The notes: a model not told the origin generated them from the sequence alone. DNA of 40,520 nucleotides from Dehalococcoidia bacterium (GCA_030651175.1 JAUSCR010000116.1:1-40520); one strand, 5' to 3'; shown: positions 8,083 to 15,801, counted from the first letter of the stretch. A program made the numbers and translations.

Positions 8083-9126
8083 ATGGCAGTAGTCCCTCGG
8101 AAGATGCAAAACACGCGCACTATTTCTCAAAGCACCGCCTCCACGGCCCTGAAGGCTCCGCAGGCCGTGTTTTCGCCCAACGGCTCGCTGCCTACCACGC
8201 GCTCCGAATACCAGCAGCTACGCCGCACCGCCAGGATGCTGCGCAGAGACATCCTTCTGGCCATCACCGAGGCGGGCAGCGGCCATCCCGGAGGCTCCCT
8301 TTCCGAGTTAGAAATCCTGACCACCCTGTACTACTGCGTGCTCCGGCATGACCCCCAAAATCCTTCGTGGCCAGATCGCGACCGGTTCATCCTCAGCAAA
8401 GGCCACGCCTGTCCAGGCCTGTACGCCGTCCTGGCTCATCGGGGCTACTTCCCGCTGAAAGACCTGAGCACCTTTCGCAAGCTCGGAAGCCACCTGCAAG
8501 GGCACGCCCACATCGGAACACCCGGCGTGGAGATGTCTTCCGGCTCCCTGGGCCAGGGGCTGTCCTTCGCCATTGGCGTGGCCCTGGCAGGCAGAGTGGA
8601 TGGCCGCTCCTATCGAACCTACGCACTCCTGGGCGACGGCGAGTGCGACGAGGGCCAGGTGTGGGAGGCCGCAATGTCCGCCGCCCACTATAAGGTGGAC
8701 ACCCTGACCGCCATCGTTGACCGCAACGGCATCCAGAACGACCGGTTCACCCACGAGGTGATGGAGCTTGAGCCTCTGGCCGACAAGTGGCGCGCCTTTG
8801 GCTGGCGCGTGCTTCAGCCGAATGGGCACAGCTTTCCTGCGCTGCTCCGGGCCTTCCACCAAGCCGGCGAGACCAAGGGCAAGCCTACAGTGATCATAGC
8901 CCGCACCGTCAAAGGCAAGGGCGTGAGCTTCATGGAGAACAACCCGGCCTTCCACGGTAAGGCGCCCACCTGGGAGCAGCTAGCCCAGGCGCTTCAGGAG
9001 TTGGGCTGCTCCAGCGCCGAGGTGTCGGATTCCATGACGGCCATCGGTTTCCCCTCGGAAAAGGTCGCTCAGGTGGCAGGCAACGTGAACAAGCTAGCCC
9101 TGGCCAACGCCGGGAGAACGTCCTGA
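8083..9126 (+). CDS. Transketolase, N-terminal (ThDP pyrophosphate-binding) subunit
   Basis: One half of a split transketolase, which moves two-carbon ketol units between sugar phosphates in the pentose phosphate pathway with thiamine diphosphate. At 347 residues it is longer than many such subunits because of a ~40-residue Ser/Thr-rich N-terminal extension before YQQLRRTARMLRRDIL. It shows AGSGHPGGSLSELEIL, FILSKGHACPGLYAVLA and GSLGQGLSFAIGVAL, and the ThDP motif beginning GDGECDEGQVWEA and ending in NG (DRNGIQND). The stop and the ATG of the C-terminal subunit overlap by one base (TGATG), so the two subunits should be made in equal amounts. Confidence 0.93.
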   Translation: MAVVPRKMQNTRTISQSTASTALKAPQAVFSPNGSLPTTRSEYQQLRRTARMLRRDILLAITEAGSGHPGGSLSELEILTTLYYCVLRHDPQNPSWPDRDRFILSKGHACPGLYAVLAHRGYFPLKDLSTFRKLGSHLQGHAHIGTPGVEMSSGSLGQGLSFAIGVALAGRVDGRSYRTYALLGDGECDEGQVWEAAMSAAHYKVDTLTAIVDRNGIQNDRFTHEVMELEPLADKWRAFGWRVLQPNGHSFPALLRAFHQAGETKGKPTVIIARTVKGKGVSFMENNPAFHGKAPTWEQLAQALQELGCSSAEVSDSMTAIGFPSEKVAQVAGNVNKLALANAGRTS

Positions 9127-10079
9127 TGGCAACTGCGATCACCCGTGAGGTTTTCGGGCAGACCCTCCTCGAACTGGGCCGCCAGGACCCAAACATCGTG
9201 GTGCTGGGTGGCGACCTGAACGCCTCCACCTTCGCCACTCTCTTCGCCAAGGAGTTCCCCCTGCGCTTCTTCGACCTGGGGCCGGCGGAGCAGAACATCA
9301 TGAGCATGTCTGCGGGCTTCGCCTCCACAGGCAAGACAGTCTTTGCCACTACATTCGCCGTATTTGGCACCAGCCGCCCCTACGACCAGATACGGATCGG
9401 CATCGCCCAAGCCCACGCCAACGTGAAGATAGTGGGCAGCCACGCCGGCATCATCACGGGGGAGGACGGAATCTCGGCCCAGTCCATTGAAGACGTGGCC
9501 CTGATGTGCGCCCTGCCGGGGTTCACGGTCATAGTCCCGGCGGACGGGCCTGAGACGGCGGAGGCTGTGCGCGCCGCCGCACGGGAGCACGGGCCTTTCT
9601 ACATCCGAGTTTCCCGTCCCGCCACGCCCGTAGTCCACGGCAACGGCTACCAGTTCCGCTTGGGAAAAGCGGAGACACTGCGCTCCGGCAACGACGTGTC
9701 CATTATCGCCTGTGGCATCATGGTGGCGACGGCGCTGGAGGCAGCGGATAACCTGGCCAAGGCGGGTGTCCAGTGCCGGGTCATCAACATGGCCACCATA
9801 CAACCTCTGGACGAGGAGGCGGTGGCTAAGGCCGCCGCCGAGACCGGGGCCCTGGTGACAGCGGAGGAGCACTACATCCATGGCGGCCTGGGGAGCCTGG
9901 TGTCCCAGGCAGCCAGTCGCACTGCCGCAGTCCCTATTGAGATGGTTGCCCTAGATCGGTACGCCGAGTCCGGACACGCAGAGCAACTGCTGGCCAAGTA
10001 CGGCCTTACGTCCAAGGACGTGGAACAGGCCGTGCGCCGTGCGCTGGCGAGAAAGACCGCTCGCTCCCCCAGACCCTGA
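9126..10079 (+). CDS. Transketolase, C-terminal (pyrimidine-binding) subunit
   Basis: The partner half of the split transketolase, 317 residues. It contains the pyrimidine-binding domain (VVLGGDLNAST, RFFDLGPAEQNIMSMSAGFA with the catalytic-type Glu, SHAGIITGEDGISAQSIED) and a transketolase C-terminal domain (VSIIACGIMVATALEAADNL, VINMATIQPLDEEAV, TAEEHYIHGGLGSLV). Resemblance to DXP synthase is limited to shared domains; with the separate N subunit, transketolase is the better call. About 80 bp of pyrimidine-rich sequence separates its end from the convergent DsrE-like gene, with no clear terminator. Confidence 0.93.
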   Translation: MATAITREVFGQTLLELGRQDPNIVVLGGDLNASTFATLFAKEFPLRFFDLGPAEQNIMSMSAGFASTGKTVFATTFAVFGTSRPYDQIRIGIAQAHANVKIVGSHAGIITGEDGISAQSIEDVALMCALPGFTVIVPADGPETAEAVRAAAREHGPFYIRVSRPATPVVHGNGYQFRLGKAETLRSGNDVSIIACGIMVATALEAADNLAKAGVQCRVINMATIQPLDEEAVAKAAAETGALVTAEEHYIHGGLGSLVSQAASRTAAVPIEMVALDRYAESGHAEQLLAKYGLTSKDVEQAVRRALARKTARSPRP

Positions 10080-10160
10080 CACCCCACCCCAACGCGGTTT
10101 CTCCCACCCACCCCTACCCAAACTCCCTGAGATGGGATTGTCCTTTCGCCCAGTTGGGAG

Positions 10161-10724
10161 CTAGATGAATAGCGTGACGCTGGCCTTCGAGGCGTAGTGG
10201 AGGAAGGCGGCTGCTCCCTGGATATCGGCCGCTGGCAGGAGATCCTCCTGCTTAATATTCATGACCCCCATGGTGGTAGAGCAGGCGATCAGCTTCACAC
10301 CCATCTGGTCAGCCATGGTCAGGAACTCCTGGATAGGGGGGACCTTGGCTTTCTTCATCCAGGACTTCATGAGAGCCGTGGCTACAGTGGTCATGCCAGG
10401 AATAGCCGCCAGAATGACTGGCACGTGGAACGGGATGGCTTGAAAGGGGGCAGGCATGGCCGGATTGCCAAGAGGGGAAACCTTCAGGTTCTTGTACCTC
10501 TTCTTGTGAAGGGTATCCAGTCCGTAGAAGGTGAAGAATATACCCGCCTCCCAGCCCATGGATACCGCAGTGGTGGCGAGGATGAGGGCTGGATAGACCA
10601 TGTCCATGCTGCCCTTGGAAGCCACTATGGCCAGGCGCTTCGTCTCGGTTTCCTTGTGGGCGTCAGCGTGAAGGCGACTGAACTCCGCCAGAGATAGAGT
10701 CAGGTCTGCCAGTGTATCTACCAT
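10161..10724 (-). CDS. DsrE/DsrF-like (DsrE3A-type) sulfur-transfer protein
   Basis: A 187-residue protein of the DsrE/F/H superfamily. After a ~25-residue N-terminal helix come RLAIVASKGSMDMVYPALILATTAVSMGW and IFFTFYGLDTLHKK, the Rossmann-like core. The single conserved Cys sits in KLIACSTTMGVM, the position used for persulfide carriage in DsrE3A proteins. It lies 17 bp downstream of tusA. TusA-DsrE pairs are known sulfur-relay partners, so this protein probably accepts or donates persulfide sulfur from TusA. Loops rich in Met, Pro and Lys (SPLGNPAMPAPFQAIPF, MKSWMKKAKVPP) are typical of the larger DsrE variants. The start ATG at 10724 has a purine-rich GGAGAG upstream. Confidence 0.82.
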   Translation of the reverse strand: MVDTLADLTLSLAEFSRLHADAHKETETKRLAIVASKGSMDMVYPALILATTAVSMGWEAGIFFTFYGLDTLHKKRYKNLKVSPLGNPAMPAPFQAIPFHVPVILAAIPGMTTVATALMKSWMKKAKVPPIQEFLTMADQMGVKLIACSTTMGVMNIKQEDLLPAADIQGAAAFLHYASKASVTLFI

Positions 10725-10741
10725 GCTCTCCTCCTCTTCTT

Positions 10742-10993
10742 CTATCTTTTCTGGACCCAGTAGGTGAAGAGGCCGTCCTTTGCCTCGTGTTTCAGCAGGC
10801 GGTGTCCCAGGGACTCCGCCCAGGCCGGGAAATCGGCCTTGGAGCCCGGGTCGGTGGCCAGGATCTTCAGCACCTGCCCCGAGGCAAGCGCCTTGATGGC
10901 GCCGTAGGCCTGGATGACAGGCATGGGACATAGCTTGCCTCGGGCGTCCACGACGCTGTCTTCTTTTATTGGCTCTCTAATCTGTTGAGTCAT
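10742..10993 (-). CDS. tusA: TusA-family sulfur carrier protein
   Basis: An 83-residue TusA/SirA/YedF-fold protein. It has the hallmark VDARGKLCPMPVIQAYGAI with the persulfide-bearing Cys in CPMPV, then the second half GQVLKILATDPGSKADFPAWAES ending in GHRLL. It shuttles sulfane sulfur between donors such as cysteine desulfurases or rhodaneses and acceptors, here most likely the DsrE-like protein encoded next on the same strand. A terminator for the upstream cysM transcript (11061-11021) and a possible own promoter (11224-11196) suggest that tusA-dsrE form a separate unit. Confidence 0.9.
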   Translation of the reverse strand: MTQQIREPIKEDSVVDARGKLCPMPVIQAYGAIKALASGQVLKILATDPGSKADFPAWAESLGHRLLKHEAKDGLFTYWVQKR

Positions 10994-11020
10994 CTTTTGC
11001 TCCTTGCCGTGGGAATTCCG

Positions 11021-11061
11021 CTAAAACAAAACCCTCTCGTAGAATGTGTCTCCGAGAGGGG
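11021..11061 (-). terminator. Rho-independent terminator after cysM
   Basis: On the minus strand an 8-bp perfect stem CCCTCTCG/CGAGAGGG (11060-11053 with 11039-11032) is followed at once by TTTTGTTTT. It lies about 175 bp past the cysM stop and just before tusA. Confidence 0.7.
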
Positions 11062-11195
11062 TCTAGAAGCAGGTAAAGGTTGGGTCTACGGGAACCCCTC
11101 CCTGGGACATGTACAAGCGCAACAGCAGAGCGTGGCAGAGCCAACCATCTTTGTTTCCCTACACCTTGGTAAAACGATGATAAGTGACAAATGTG

Positions 11196-11224
11196 ATGGT
11201 AGATGTATTGCGCCGGGTTGTCAA
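11196..11224 (-). promoter_or_regulatory. Possible promoter for tusA-dsrE
   Basis: Minus strand TTGACA (11224-11219), 17-bp spacer, TACCAT (11201-11196), immediately after the cysM stop. It lies upstream of the terminator at 11061-11021, so reaching tusA would need read-through of that hairpin, which weakens the call. Confidence 0.3.
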
Positions 11225-11235
11225 TGCCACCAGCA

Positions 11236-12258
11236 TCACCACCACACCTTCCCCTCCGCCTCCAGCTCCAGCTCGGCGTAGCTTTTGCTCCACAGGCCGG
11301 TGCTCAGGTATTTCCAGCCGCCATCGGCCAGAAGGCAGACGATGTTGCCACGCTCCATCCGCTGGGCCACTCGAAGGGCACAGGCTACCACAGCGCCTGA
11401 GGAGACTCCGGCAAAGATGCCTTCCTTGTGCAGTAGCTCCTTTGTCATCTTGAAGGCCTCTTCGCTGGAGATCAGGATGCGGGCGTCCAGCAAGGACAGG
11501 TCCAGAATAGGAGGAACGAACCCCTCCTCCAGACTGCGTAGACCCGATATGGAGTCGTCGGGCTGGGGAACTGCGGCCACCACCCTTATCTTTGGGTTAT
11601 GCTCCTTCAGCCTGCGTCCGGTGCCCATCAGGGTGCCCCCCGTGCCCAGGCCCGCCACAAAAACGTCAACATCGGGAAGAGCCTCAATGATCTCTTTCCC
11701 CGTTCCATCGTAGTGAGCCCTAGGATTGGCCGGATTGCCGTACTGGTAGGGCATAAAGTAGGGGCCTTCCCTGGCCATCATCTGCTTCGCTACCACAATG
11801 GCGCCGTTGGTGCCTCGCCTCCAGTCGGAGAAGTGTATCTGGACGTCAAATGCCTGTAGAAGCTCGGTGCGCTCCTGGCTTACGTTCTTGGGCATCACCA
11901 CCTCCACCCGGTATCCCTTGAGCCGGCCAATCATAGCCAGGGAGATGCCTGTATTGCCGCTGGTAGGCTCCAGGATCACCTTGTCGGGCGTGAGTGTCCC
12001 GTCCGCCTCCGCCTGTTCGATCATGGTGAGTGCGATGCGATCTTTGACGCTCCCCGTGGGGTTGCTTCCCTCCAGCTTAGCGTACAGCCGGATCCCTGGC
12101 TTGGGCGAAAGGTGAGGCAGCTCCACCAGAGGAGTGTTCCCGATCAGGCTCAGAACGCCGGGCCTCGTCCCTTTTTCCCCATTCATCTTTGTGGAGTCCC
12201 CTGTCTCAGCGCGCCGCCCCGACAGCTTGCCCTGCTGCGTTGTTCCCTGGATACGCAT
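11236..12258 (-). CDS. cysM: PLP-dependent cysteine synthase (CysM-like)
   Basis: A 340-residue fold-type II PLP enzyme that makes cysteine from an activated serine. It has the PLP-Lys motif NPTGSVKDRIAL, the substrate loop EPTSGNTGISLAM and the phosphate-binding GLGTGGTLMGTGR. The C-terminal GVSSGAVVACALRVAQ carries the Ser contacting the pyridine ring. The loop sequences (QYGNPANPRAHYDGTGKEI, ILDLSLLDARI) resemble the actinobacterial CysM that uses O-phosphoserine and a protein thiocarboxylate (CysO). It sits 2 bp after a MoeB-type E1 enzyme, the protein that activates such carriers. No CysO-like carrier gene is visible. The first ~24 residues are non-conserved; ATG 12186 is an alternative start. 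Confidence 0.85.
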   Translation of the reverse strand: MRIQGTTQQGKLSGRRAETGDSTKMNGEKGTRPGVLSLIGNTPLVELPHLSPKPGIRLYAKLEGSNPTGSVKDRIALTMIEQAEADGTLTPDKVILEPTSGNTGISLAMIGRLKGYRVEVVMPKNVSQERTELLQAFDVQIHFSDWRRGTNGAIVVAKQMMAREGPYFMPYQYGNPANPRAHYDGTGKEIIEALPDVDVFVAGLGTGGTLMGTGRRLKEHNPKIRVVAAVPQPDDSISGLRSLEEGFVPPILDLSLLDARILISSEEAFKMTKELLHKEGIFAGVSSGAVVACALRVAQRMERGNIVCLLADGGWKYLSTGLWSKSYAELELEAEGKVWW

Positions 12259-12260
12259 CT

Positions 12261-13097
12261 CTAGTCACCAGCCGCCACGCTGACAGCGTGAGGCAGGCCG
12301 CAGAACTCCTCGTAGTCAATAAGCTGGGTTACAGTAGGATTCTCGCCGCACACAGGGCAGTTGGGATTGCGCCGCACCTTCACCTGCCGGAACTCCATGT
12401 TCAACGCATCGAACAGAAGGAGCCGGCCTGTGAGGGTCTCCCCAAGGCCCAAAATCAGCTTGATTGTCTCCACCGCCTGGATAGAGCCAACTATGCCAGG
12501 CAGCACGCCCAAGACCCCGGCCTCGGAGCAGTTGGGGACCATGCCCGGCGGAGGCGGCGTAGGATACAGGCACCGGTAGCAGCCTTGCCCCGGGACAAAG
12601 GTTGCAGCCTGGCCCTCGAAAAGGAAGATGCTGCCGTGGACGCAGGGCTTGTCCAGCATCACACAGGCGTCGTTCACCAAATAGCGGGTGGGGAAGTTGT
12701 CGCTGCCGTCCACCACTATGTCATAGGGGCGCAGCAACTCCAGGGCGTTCTCGGAGCTGAGCTGGACTTGGTGCTGGACAACCCGCACGTCCGGGTTGAT
12801 TTCTCCAATGGTCTCCGCGGCGGACACCACTTTGAGCCGGCCAATGTCGTGCGTGTGGTGCAATATCTGACGTTGCAGATTTGTGATGTCCACCACGTCG
12901 AAATCCACAATGCCCAGGGTGCCCACGCCCGCGGCTGCCAGGTAAAGGGCTACAGGCGAACCCAGTCCGCCCGCACCTATAAGCAGCACCTTGGCTTCCA
13001 GGAGCTTCCTCTGCCCCTTCCCACCAATCTGAGGCATGATGATATGACGACTATACCGCTTCGCCTGTTCCGGCGTGAAAATCGTTACCTGTGCCAC
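12261..13097 (-). CDS. moeB: MoeB/ThiF-family adenylyltransferase (E1-like)
   Basis: Adenylates the C-terminal Gly-Gly of a ubiquitin-like sulfur carrier (MoaD, ThiS or CysO type). From GTG 13097 it has 278 residues: YSRHIIMPQIGGKGQRKL, nucleotide-binding GAGGLGSPVALYLAAAG (41-57), DFDVVDITNLQRQ, and DGSDNFPTRYLVND. The Zn-binding CYRC (173-176) pairs with CPVC near the C terminus; the crossover-loop Cys190 is in PNCSEAG. No C-terminal rhodanese domain is present, so it is MoeB-like rather than MoeZ-like. GTG 13097 is preferred because GAAGGGGG lies at suitable distance. Placed between an Rrf2 regulator and cysM, it probably serves cysteine or cofactor sulfur supply. Confidence 0.88.
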   Translation of the reverse strand: MAQVTIFTPEQAKRYSRHIIMPQIGGKGQRKLLEAKVLLIGAGGLGSPVALYLAAAGVGTLGIVDFDVVDITNLQRQILHHTHDIGRLKVVSAAETIGEINPDVRVVQHQVQLSSENALELLRPYDIVVDGSDNFPTRYLVNDACVMLDKPCVHGSIFLFEGQAATFVPGQGCYRCLYPTPPPPGMVPNCSEAGVLGVLPGIVGSIQAVETIKLILGLGETLTGRLLLFDALNMEFRQVKVRRNPNCPVCGENPTVTQLIDYEEFCGLPHAVSVAAGD

Positions 13098-13138
13098 TGA
13101 CGTCAACCCCCTTCTACTTTCTCTCTGTACTTGAGATG

Positions 13139-13156
13139 CCGTAGCGCCCGCTACGG
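13139..13156. promoter_or_regulatory. Perfect 18-bp inverted repeat in the moeB leader
   Basis: An 8-bp arm CCGTAGCG is followed by CC and its exact complement, 42 bp before the moeB GTG. It could be an mRNA hairpin or a protein-binding dyad. Confidence 0.45.
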
Positions 13157-13189
13157 TGCACCCCGTCCCTGACCTCTCACACATAGGAC

Positions 13190-13249
13190 ACAAAAAACCC
13201 CGAACTCACCCGCTCAGTCGCTACCGACCAAGCAACGGTTCTCGGGGTT
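13190..13249 (-). terminator. Hairpin with T-run between the Rrf2 gene and moeB
   Basis: On the minus strand AACCCCGA (13249-13242) pairs with TCGGGGTT (13203-13196), with a smaller inner stem between, followed by TTTTTT then GTGTCC. It ends the rrf2 transcript or attenuates read-through into moeB. No T-box consensus was found. Confidence 0.6.
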
Positions 13250-13276
13250 CCAAGGCGGTCTGGTAAGGAGGTGGCC

Positions 13277-13714
13277 TTAGATGTAGTACATCCCGCGGCT
13301 CGCCAGGTGCTGCTGGCGCACTGCCAGGTCAGCTATGGTAGTCCCGCTCAGGACGTTGTGAACCGTTGCTTCTACGGTCTGCCAAACCTCGCGTTGAGCA
13401 CATGCGCCAGAAAGCGTACACTCCTCCGGGTCCTCAATGCAAACCAAGGGCGCTCCCATACCTTCCAACTTCTCAATTACCGTCCCCAAGCTTATCTCGC
13501 TGGGAACCATTGCCAGGACGTGTCCTCCCTGAGGGCCACGCCGGCTCCGGATAAACCCCAACTTCTGAAGGGTGGACAGCACCTGGTCCAGGTAAGGCTC
13601 GGGGATAGACTGGCGACCTGCTATCGCAGAACTGGACACGGGGCCATCTCCGGTGTGCTGCGCCAGGTCCACCAAAGCCCTCACCCCATAGTCTACCCTC
13701 ATTGGCACCCGCAT
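13277..13714 (-). CDS. Rrf2-family transcriptional regulator with three conserved-type Cys
   Basis: A 145-residue winged-helix regulator: MRVDYGVRALVDLAQH, then the recognition region SIPEPYLDQVLSTLQKLGF and wing SRRGPQGGHVLA. Cys92, Cys99 and Cys105 (spacing C-x6-C-x5-C) lie where IscR-type members bind a [2Fe-2S] cluster; CymR-type cysteine regulators lack them. It precedes moeB and cysM on the same strand, so iron-sulfur or cysteine status sensing is likely. The start ATG at 13714 has GAAGGG eight bases upstream. Its promoter is interleaved with the divergent rplY promoter, which suggests that it could repress itself and rplY together. Confidence 0.88.
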   Translation of the reverse strand: MRVPMRVDYGVRALVDLAQHTGDGPVSSSAIAGRQSIPEPYLDQVLSTLQKLGFIRSRRGPQGGHVLAMVPSEISLGTVIEKLEGMGAPLVCIEDPEECTLSGACAQREVWQTVEATVHNVLSGTTIADLAVRQQHLASRGMYYI

Positions 13715-13752
13715 CTTGCCACCCTTCTACCTACACTCAAACAGCATGGTGA

Positions 13753-13781
13753 ATTATACTATCGGTATTGAAGCAAATCAA
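13753..13781 (-). promoter_or_regulatory. Strong promoter for the Rrf2 gene
   Basis: Minus strand TTGATT (13781-13776), 17-bp spacer, TATAAT (13758-13753). It overlaps the opposing rplY promoter, each -35 lying inside the other's spacer. Confidence 0.65.
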
Positions 13782-13796
13782 GTTTCGTAGTATAGT
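13768..13796 (+). promoter_or_regulatory. Promoter for rplY
   Basis: TTGAAG (13768-13773), 17-bp spacer, TATAGT (13791-13796). An imperfect inverted repeat TATACTATCG (13755-13764) / CGTAGTATA (13786-13794, arm lacking one base) brackets the region and is a candidate Rrf2 operator. Confidence 0.55.
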
Positions 13797-13904
13797 CACT
13801 CGTTGTGGCGCCTTGCGGCCAGTCCCAGGCCACCTCCCTTGGTGGCGCGACGGACAGAGTTGGGCGCTGCCTGCAAAACTTTTGTTAAGGTGGACGACGC
13901 GACT

Positions 13905-14555
13905 ATGGACAGTTTAACCCTACAAGCCGAACCCCGGGCCGTGACCGGCAAGCAGGTCACCGCCCTGCGCCGCCAGGGCATTACGCCTATCCACCTGTAT
14001 GGAAAGGGCGTACCATCCACGGCTCTGCAAGCCAGTTCCTCTGTCTTACAGAGAGTGGTGGCACGAGGGGGAAGAAACGTGCCAGTTTCCCTAGCTATCG
14101 CCGGCAGCACGGAAACCCACCTTGCTTTCATCAGGGAAATCCAGCGCCACCCGCTCACGGAGGCCATCCTGCACGTTGACTTCTACCAGGTGTCCCTGGC
14201 CGAGCTCATGCGGGCACAGGTGCCTGTGTACCTCATCGGGGAGGCTCCGGCCACACGCACGCTGAGCGGAACCCTGTTCCCAGCCCTCCGCTTCATTGAG
14301 GTGGAGTGTCTGCCGCTGGACCTACCCCAGTACGTTGAGGTAGACGTGTCGGGGCTGATAGACTTTGAGCAGGCCATATACGTCTCCAGCATCAAACTGG
14401 GTGATGCAGTGACCGTTCTTACCGACCCCAGTGAGCTTATCGCCCGCGTCAACCCGCCCAGGGTTGTGGTGGAGGAGGTTGCGGCTGCGCCGGCGGAGGA
14501 AGGCGCAGAGGTGGCGACCGAGACAGCAGAAGGGGAACCGGAGAAAGAGGCGTAG
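13905..14555 (+). CDS. rplY: 50S ribosomal protein L25/TL5/CTC family
   Basis: Binds 5S rRNA in the large subunit. The 216-residue form has an N-terminal L25 domain (LTLQAEPRAVTGKQVTALRR, PIHLYGKGVPSTAL, ILHVDFYQVSL) and a TL5/CTC C-terminal domain (VECLPLDLPQYVEVDVSGL, IYVSSIKL). An acidic Glu/Ala-rich tail follows, as in bacteria with the long version. ATG 13905 is preferred because AAGGTGGA precedes it and MDSLTLQAE matches the family start; a longer frame from 13803 has no support. It is single, closed by a very strong terminator at 14589-14620, and driven by a promoter interleaved with that of the Rrf2 regulator. Confidence 0.93.
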   Translation: MDSLTLQAEPRAVTGKQVTALRRQGITPIHLYGKGVPSTALQASSSVLQRVVARGGRNVPVSLAIAGSTETHLAFIREIQRHPLTEAILHVDFYQVSLAELMRAQVPVYLIGEAPATRTLSGTLFPALRFIEVECLPLDLPQYVEVDVSGLIDFEQAIYVSSIKLGDAVTVLTDPSELIARVNPPRVVVEEVAAAPAEEGAEVATETAEGEPEKEA

Positions 14556-14588
14556 AGACTATTCCAGGACCCTCATCTCCTCGTTAAT

Positions 14589-14620
14589 AACAAACACCCG
14601 ACTTAAGTCGGGTGTTTGTT
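14589..14620. terminator. Bidirectional terminator between rplY and fmt
   Basis: A perfect 32-bp palindrome with core CCCGACTTAAGTCGGG and flanking AACAAACA/TGTTTGTT arms, giving A/T tracts on both sides. It serves convergent rplY and fmt. The same core recurs at 35315-35342. Confidence 0.8.
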
Positions 14621-14666
14621 ATCTCTTGGACCCGCCTAGGGCCGTAGGCGGGCGGCATTCGCTGCT

Positions 14667-15608
14667 TCACGATGGTAGCTTTACCCCCACAAACCGCGGG
14701 TATCCCCTAAGAAACTCCTCCGCAGCCTGCGCCTTCCGGCCTTCCAGTTGAACCTCCGCCAAGCCCAGGAGGCCCTGGCCTGCGGCCACAGCCAGGGCGA
14801 AGGCGCTGCCCCTGGGCAGGGCCACAACCTGACCAGGGGGAGCTGTGGACACTTCGCCGGCGGCAGCGCCGTCCAGGACCTTCAAGAGCTTCCCTTCCCA
14901 GCGTGTGTAGCAGCCAGGCCAGGGTTGAAGGGCGCGCAGTCGCCTCTCCAGGACGGCGGCGGGCAGCGACCAGTCCATGTCACCGTCTTCCTTGGTGTAA
15001 AGCCTGGTAATGGTGGCCATCGCCTCCTCTTGAGGGACGGGTTTCAGTTCGCCGGCCGTCCACTTGGGCAGCACCTCCAATAGGAGCTCGGCTCCCAACC
15101 GGAATAGCCGGTGGGTAAGCTCCCCAGCGGTCTCGTGGGGCAGGATGGCTGTCTGCCGTTGAGCCAGAATGTTGCCCGTGTCCATGCCTTCGTCCAAGAG
15201 CATCACGGTGACGCCGGTAACGGACTCTCCATCCAGAAGAGCTGTTATCACCGGGGAAGGGCCGCGATACTTGGGTAGCAGCGAAGGGTGAATGTTCAAC
15301 ACGCCCCGGGGAGGGACGGCCAGCGCCTCCGGCGGCAGGATTCTGCCGTAGGCCGCCACCACGATGACCTCCGGTTGCAGCGACGCCAGTTCCCGCACCG
15401 CCTCCTCGCGCCTTAAGGAACGGGGCTGGAACACCGGCAGCCCCCGACTCAAGGCATAGGTCTTCACTGGGGGCGGCGCAGGCTGGCGACCACGCCCAGC
15501 AGGCTGGTCCGGCCTGGTGTATACCCCCACCAGTTGGTAGTCGCCGGTAAGCAGGCCCTCTATCACCGGAAGGGCGAATTCGGGAGTACCCATGAAGACA
15601 GTTCTCAT
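14667..15608 (-). CDS. fmt: Methionyl-tRNA formyltransferase
   Basis: Formylates Met-tRNAfMet for translation start. At 313 residues it is full length: MRTVFMGTPEFALPVIEGL, the folate-binding and catalytic region LNIHPSLLPKYRGPSPVITALLDGE with the active Asn-His pair, and VTVMLLDEGMDTGNILAQ with the catalytic Asp. The C-terminal OB-fold domain begins near LRALQPWPGCYT. PGRGR-type loop GRGRQPAPPPVK is present. It is not beside def, its usual partner; instead it is divergent from dnaA. A TTGTTT-18-TAGAAT promoter precedes it. Confidence 0.96.
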   Translation of the reverse strand: MRTVFMGTPEFALPVIEGLLTGDYQLVGVYTRPDQPAGRGRQPAPPPVKTYALSRGLPVFQPRSLRREEAVRELASLQPEVIVVAAYGRILPPEALAVPPRGVLNIHPSLLPKYRGPSPVITALLDGESVTGVTVMLLDEGMDTGNILAQRQTAILPHETAGELTHRLFRLGAELLLEVLPKWTAGELKPVPQEEAMATITRLYTKEDGDMDWSLPAAVLERRLRALQPWPGCYTRWEGKLLKVLDGAAAGEVSTAPPGQVVALPRGSAFALAVAAGQGLLGLAEVQLEGRKAQAAEEFLRGYPRFVGVKLPS

Positions 15609-15624
15609 AGCTCACCTGGTGCCT

Positions 15625-15654
15625 ATTCTATGGGAAAAGTGCGTTTGCAAACAA
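15625..15654 (-). promoter_or_regulatory. Predicted fmt promoter overlapping a 10-bp palindrome
   Basis: Minus strand TTGTTT (15654-15649), 18-bp spacer, TAGAAT (15630-15625). The perfect palindrome GTTTGCAAAC (15643-15652) overlaps the -35 and may be an operator. The rest of the 193-bp fmt-dnaA gap shows nothing else clear. Confidence 0.4.
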
Positions 15655-15801
15655 CGGTTCGACTCGGCCAAAAACAGTCGGAAAACCCGTCAACTCCCCC
15701 CTTGCACCCCCCCAATGCCCTGGGTGGTATCGTGTCCCTGTTTTGAGTCTTACCCCTTTCGCAACACGCCGCGGGCAGGCGGCTCCAAAAGAAGAGGATG
15801 C

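Noticed and set aside
12189-13100. A 303-codon plus-strand frame opposite moeB
   Set aside because: Opposite frame to a clear MoeB/ThiF enzyme; no motif and no ribosome site.
13190-13250. T-box riboswitch in the moeB leader
   Set aside because: No T-box consensus or specifier stem recognised; only terminator-like hairpins are visible.
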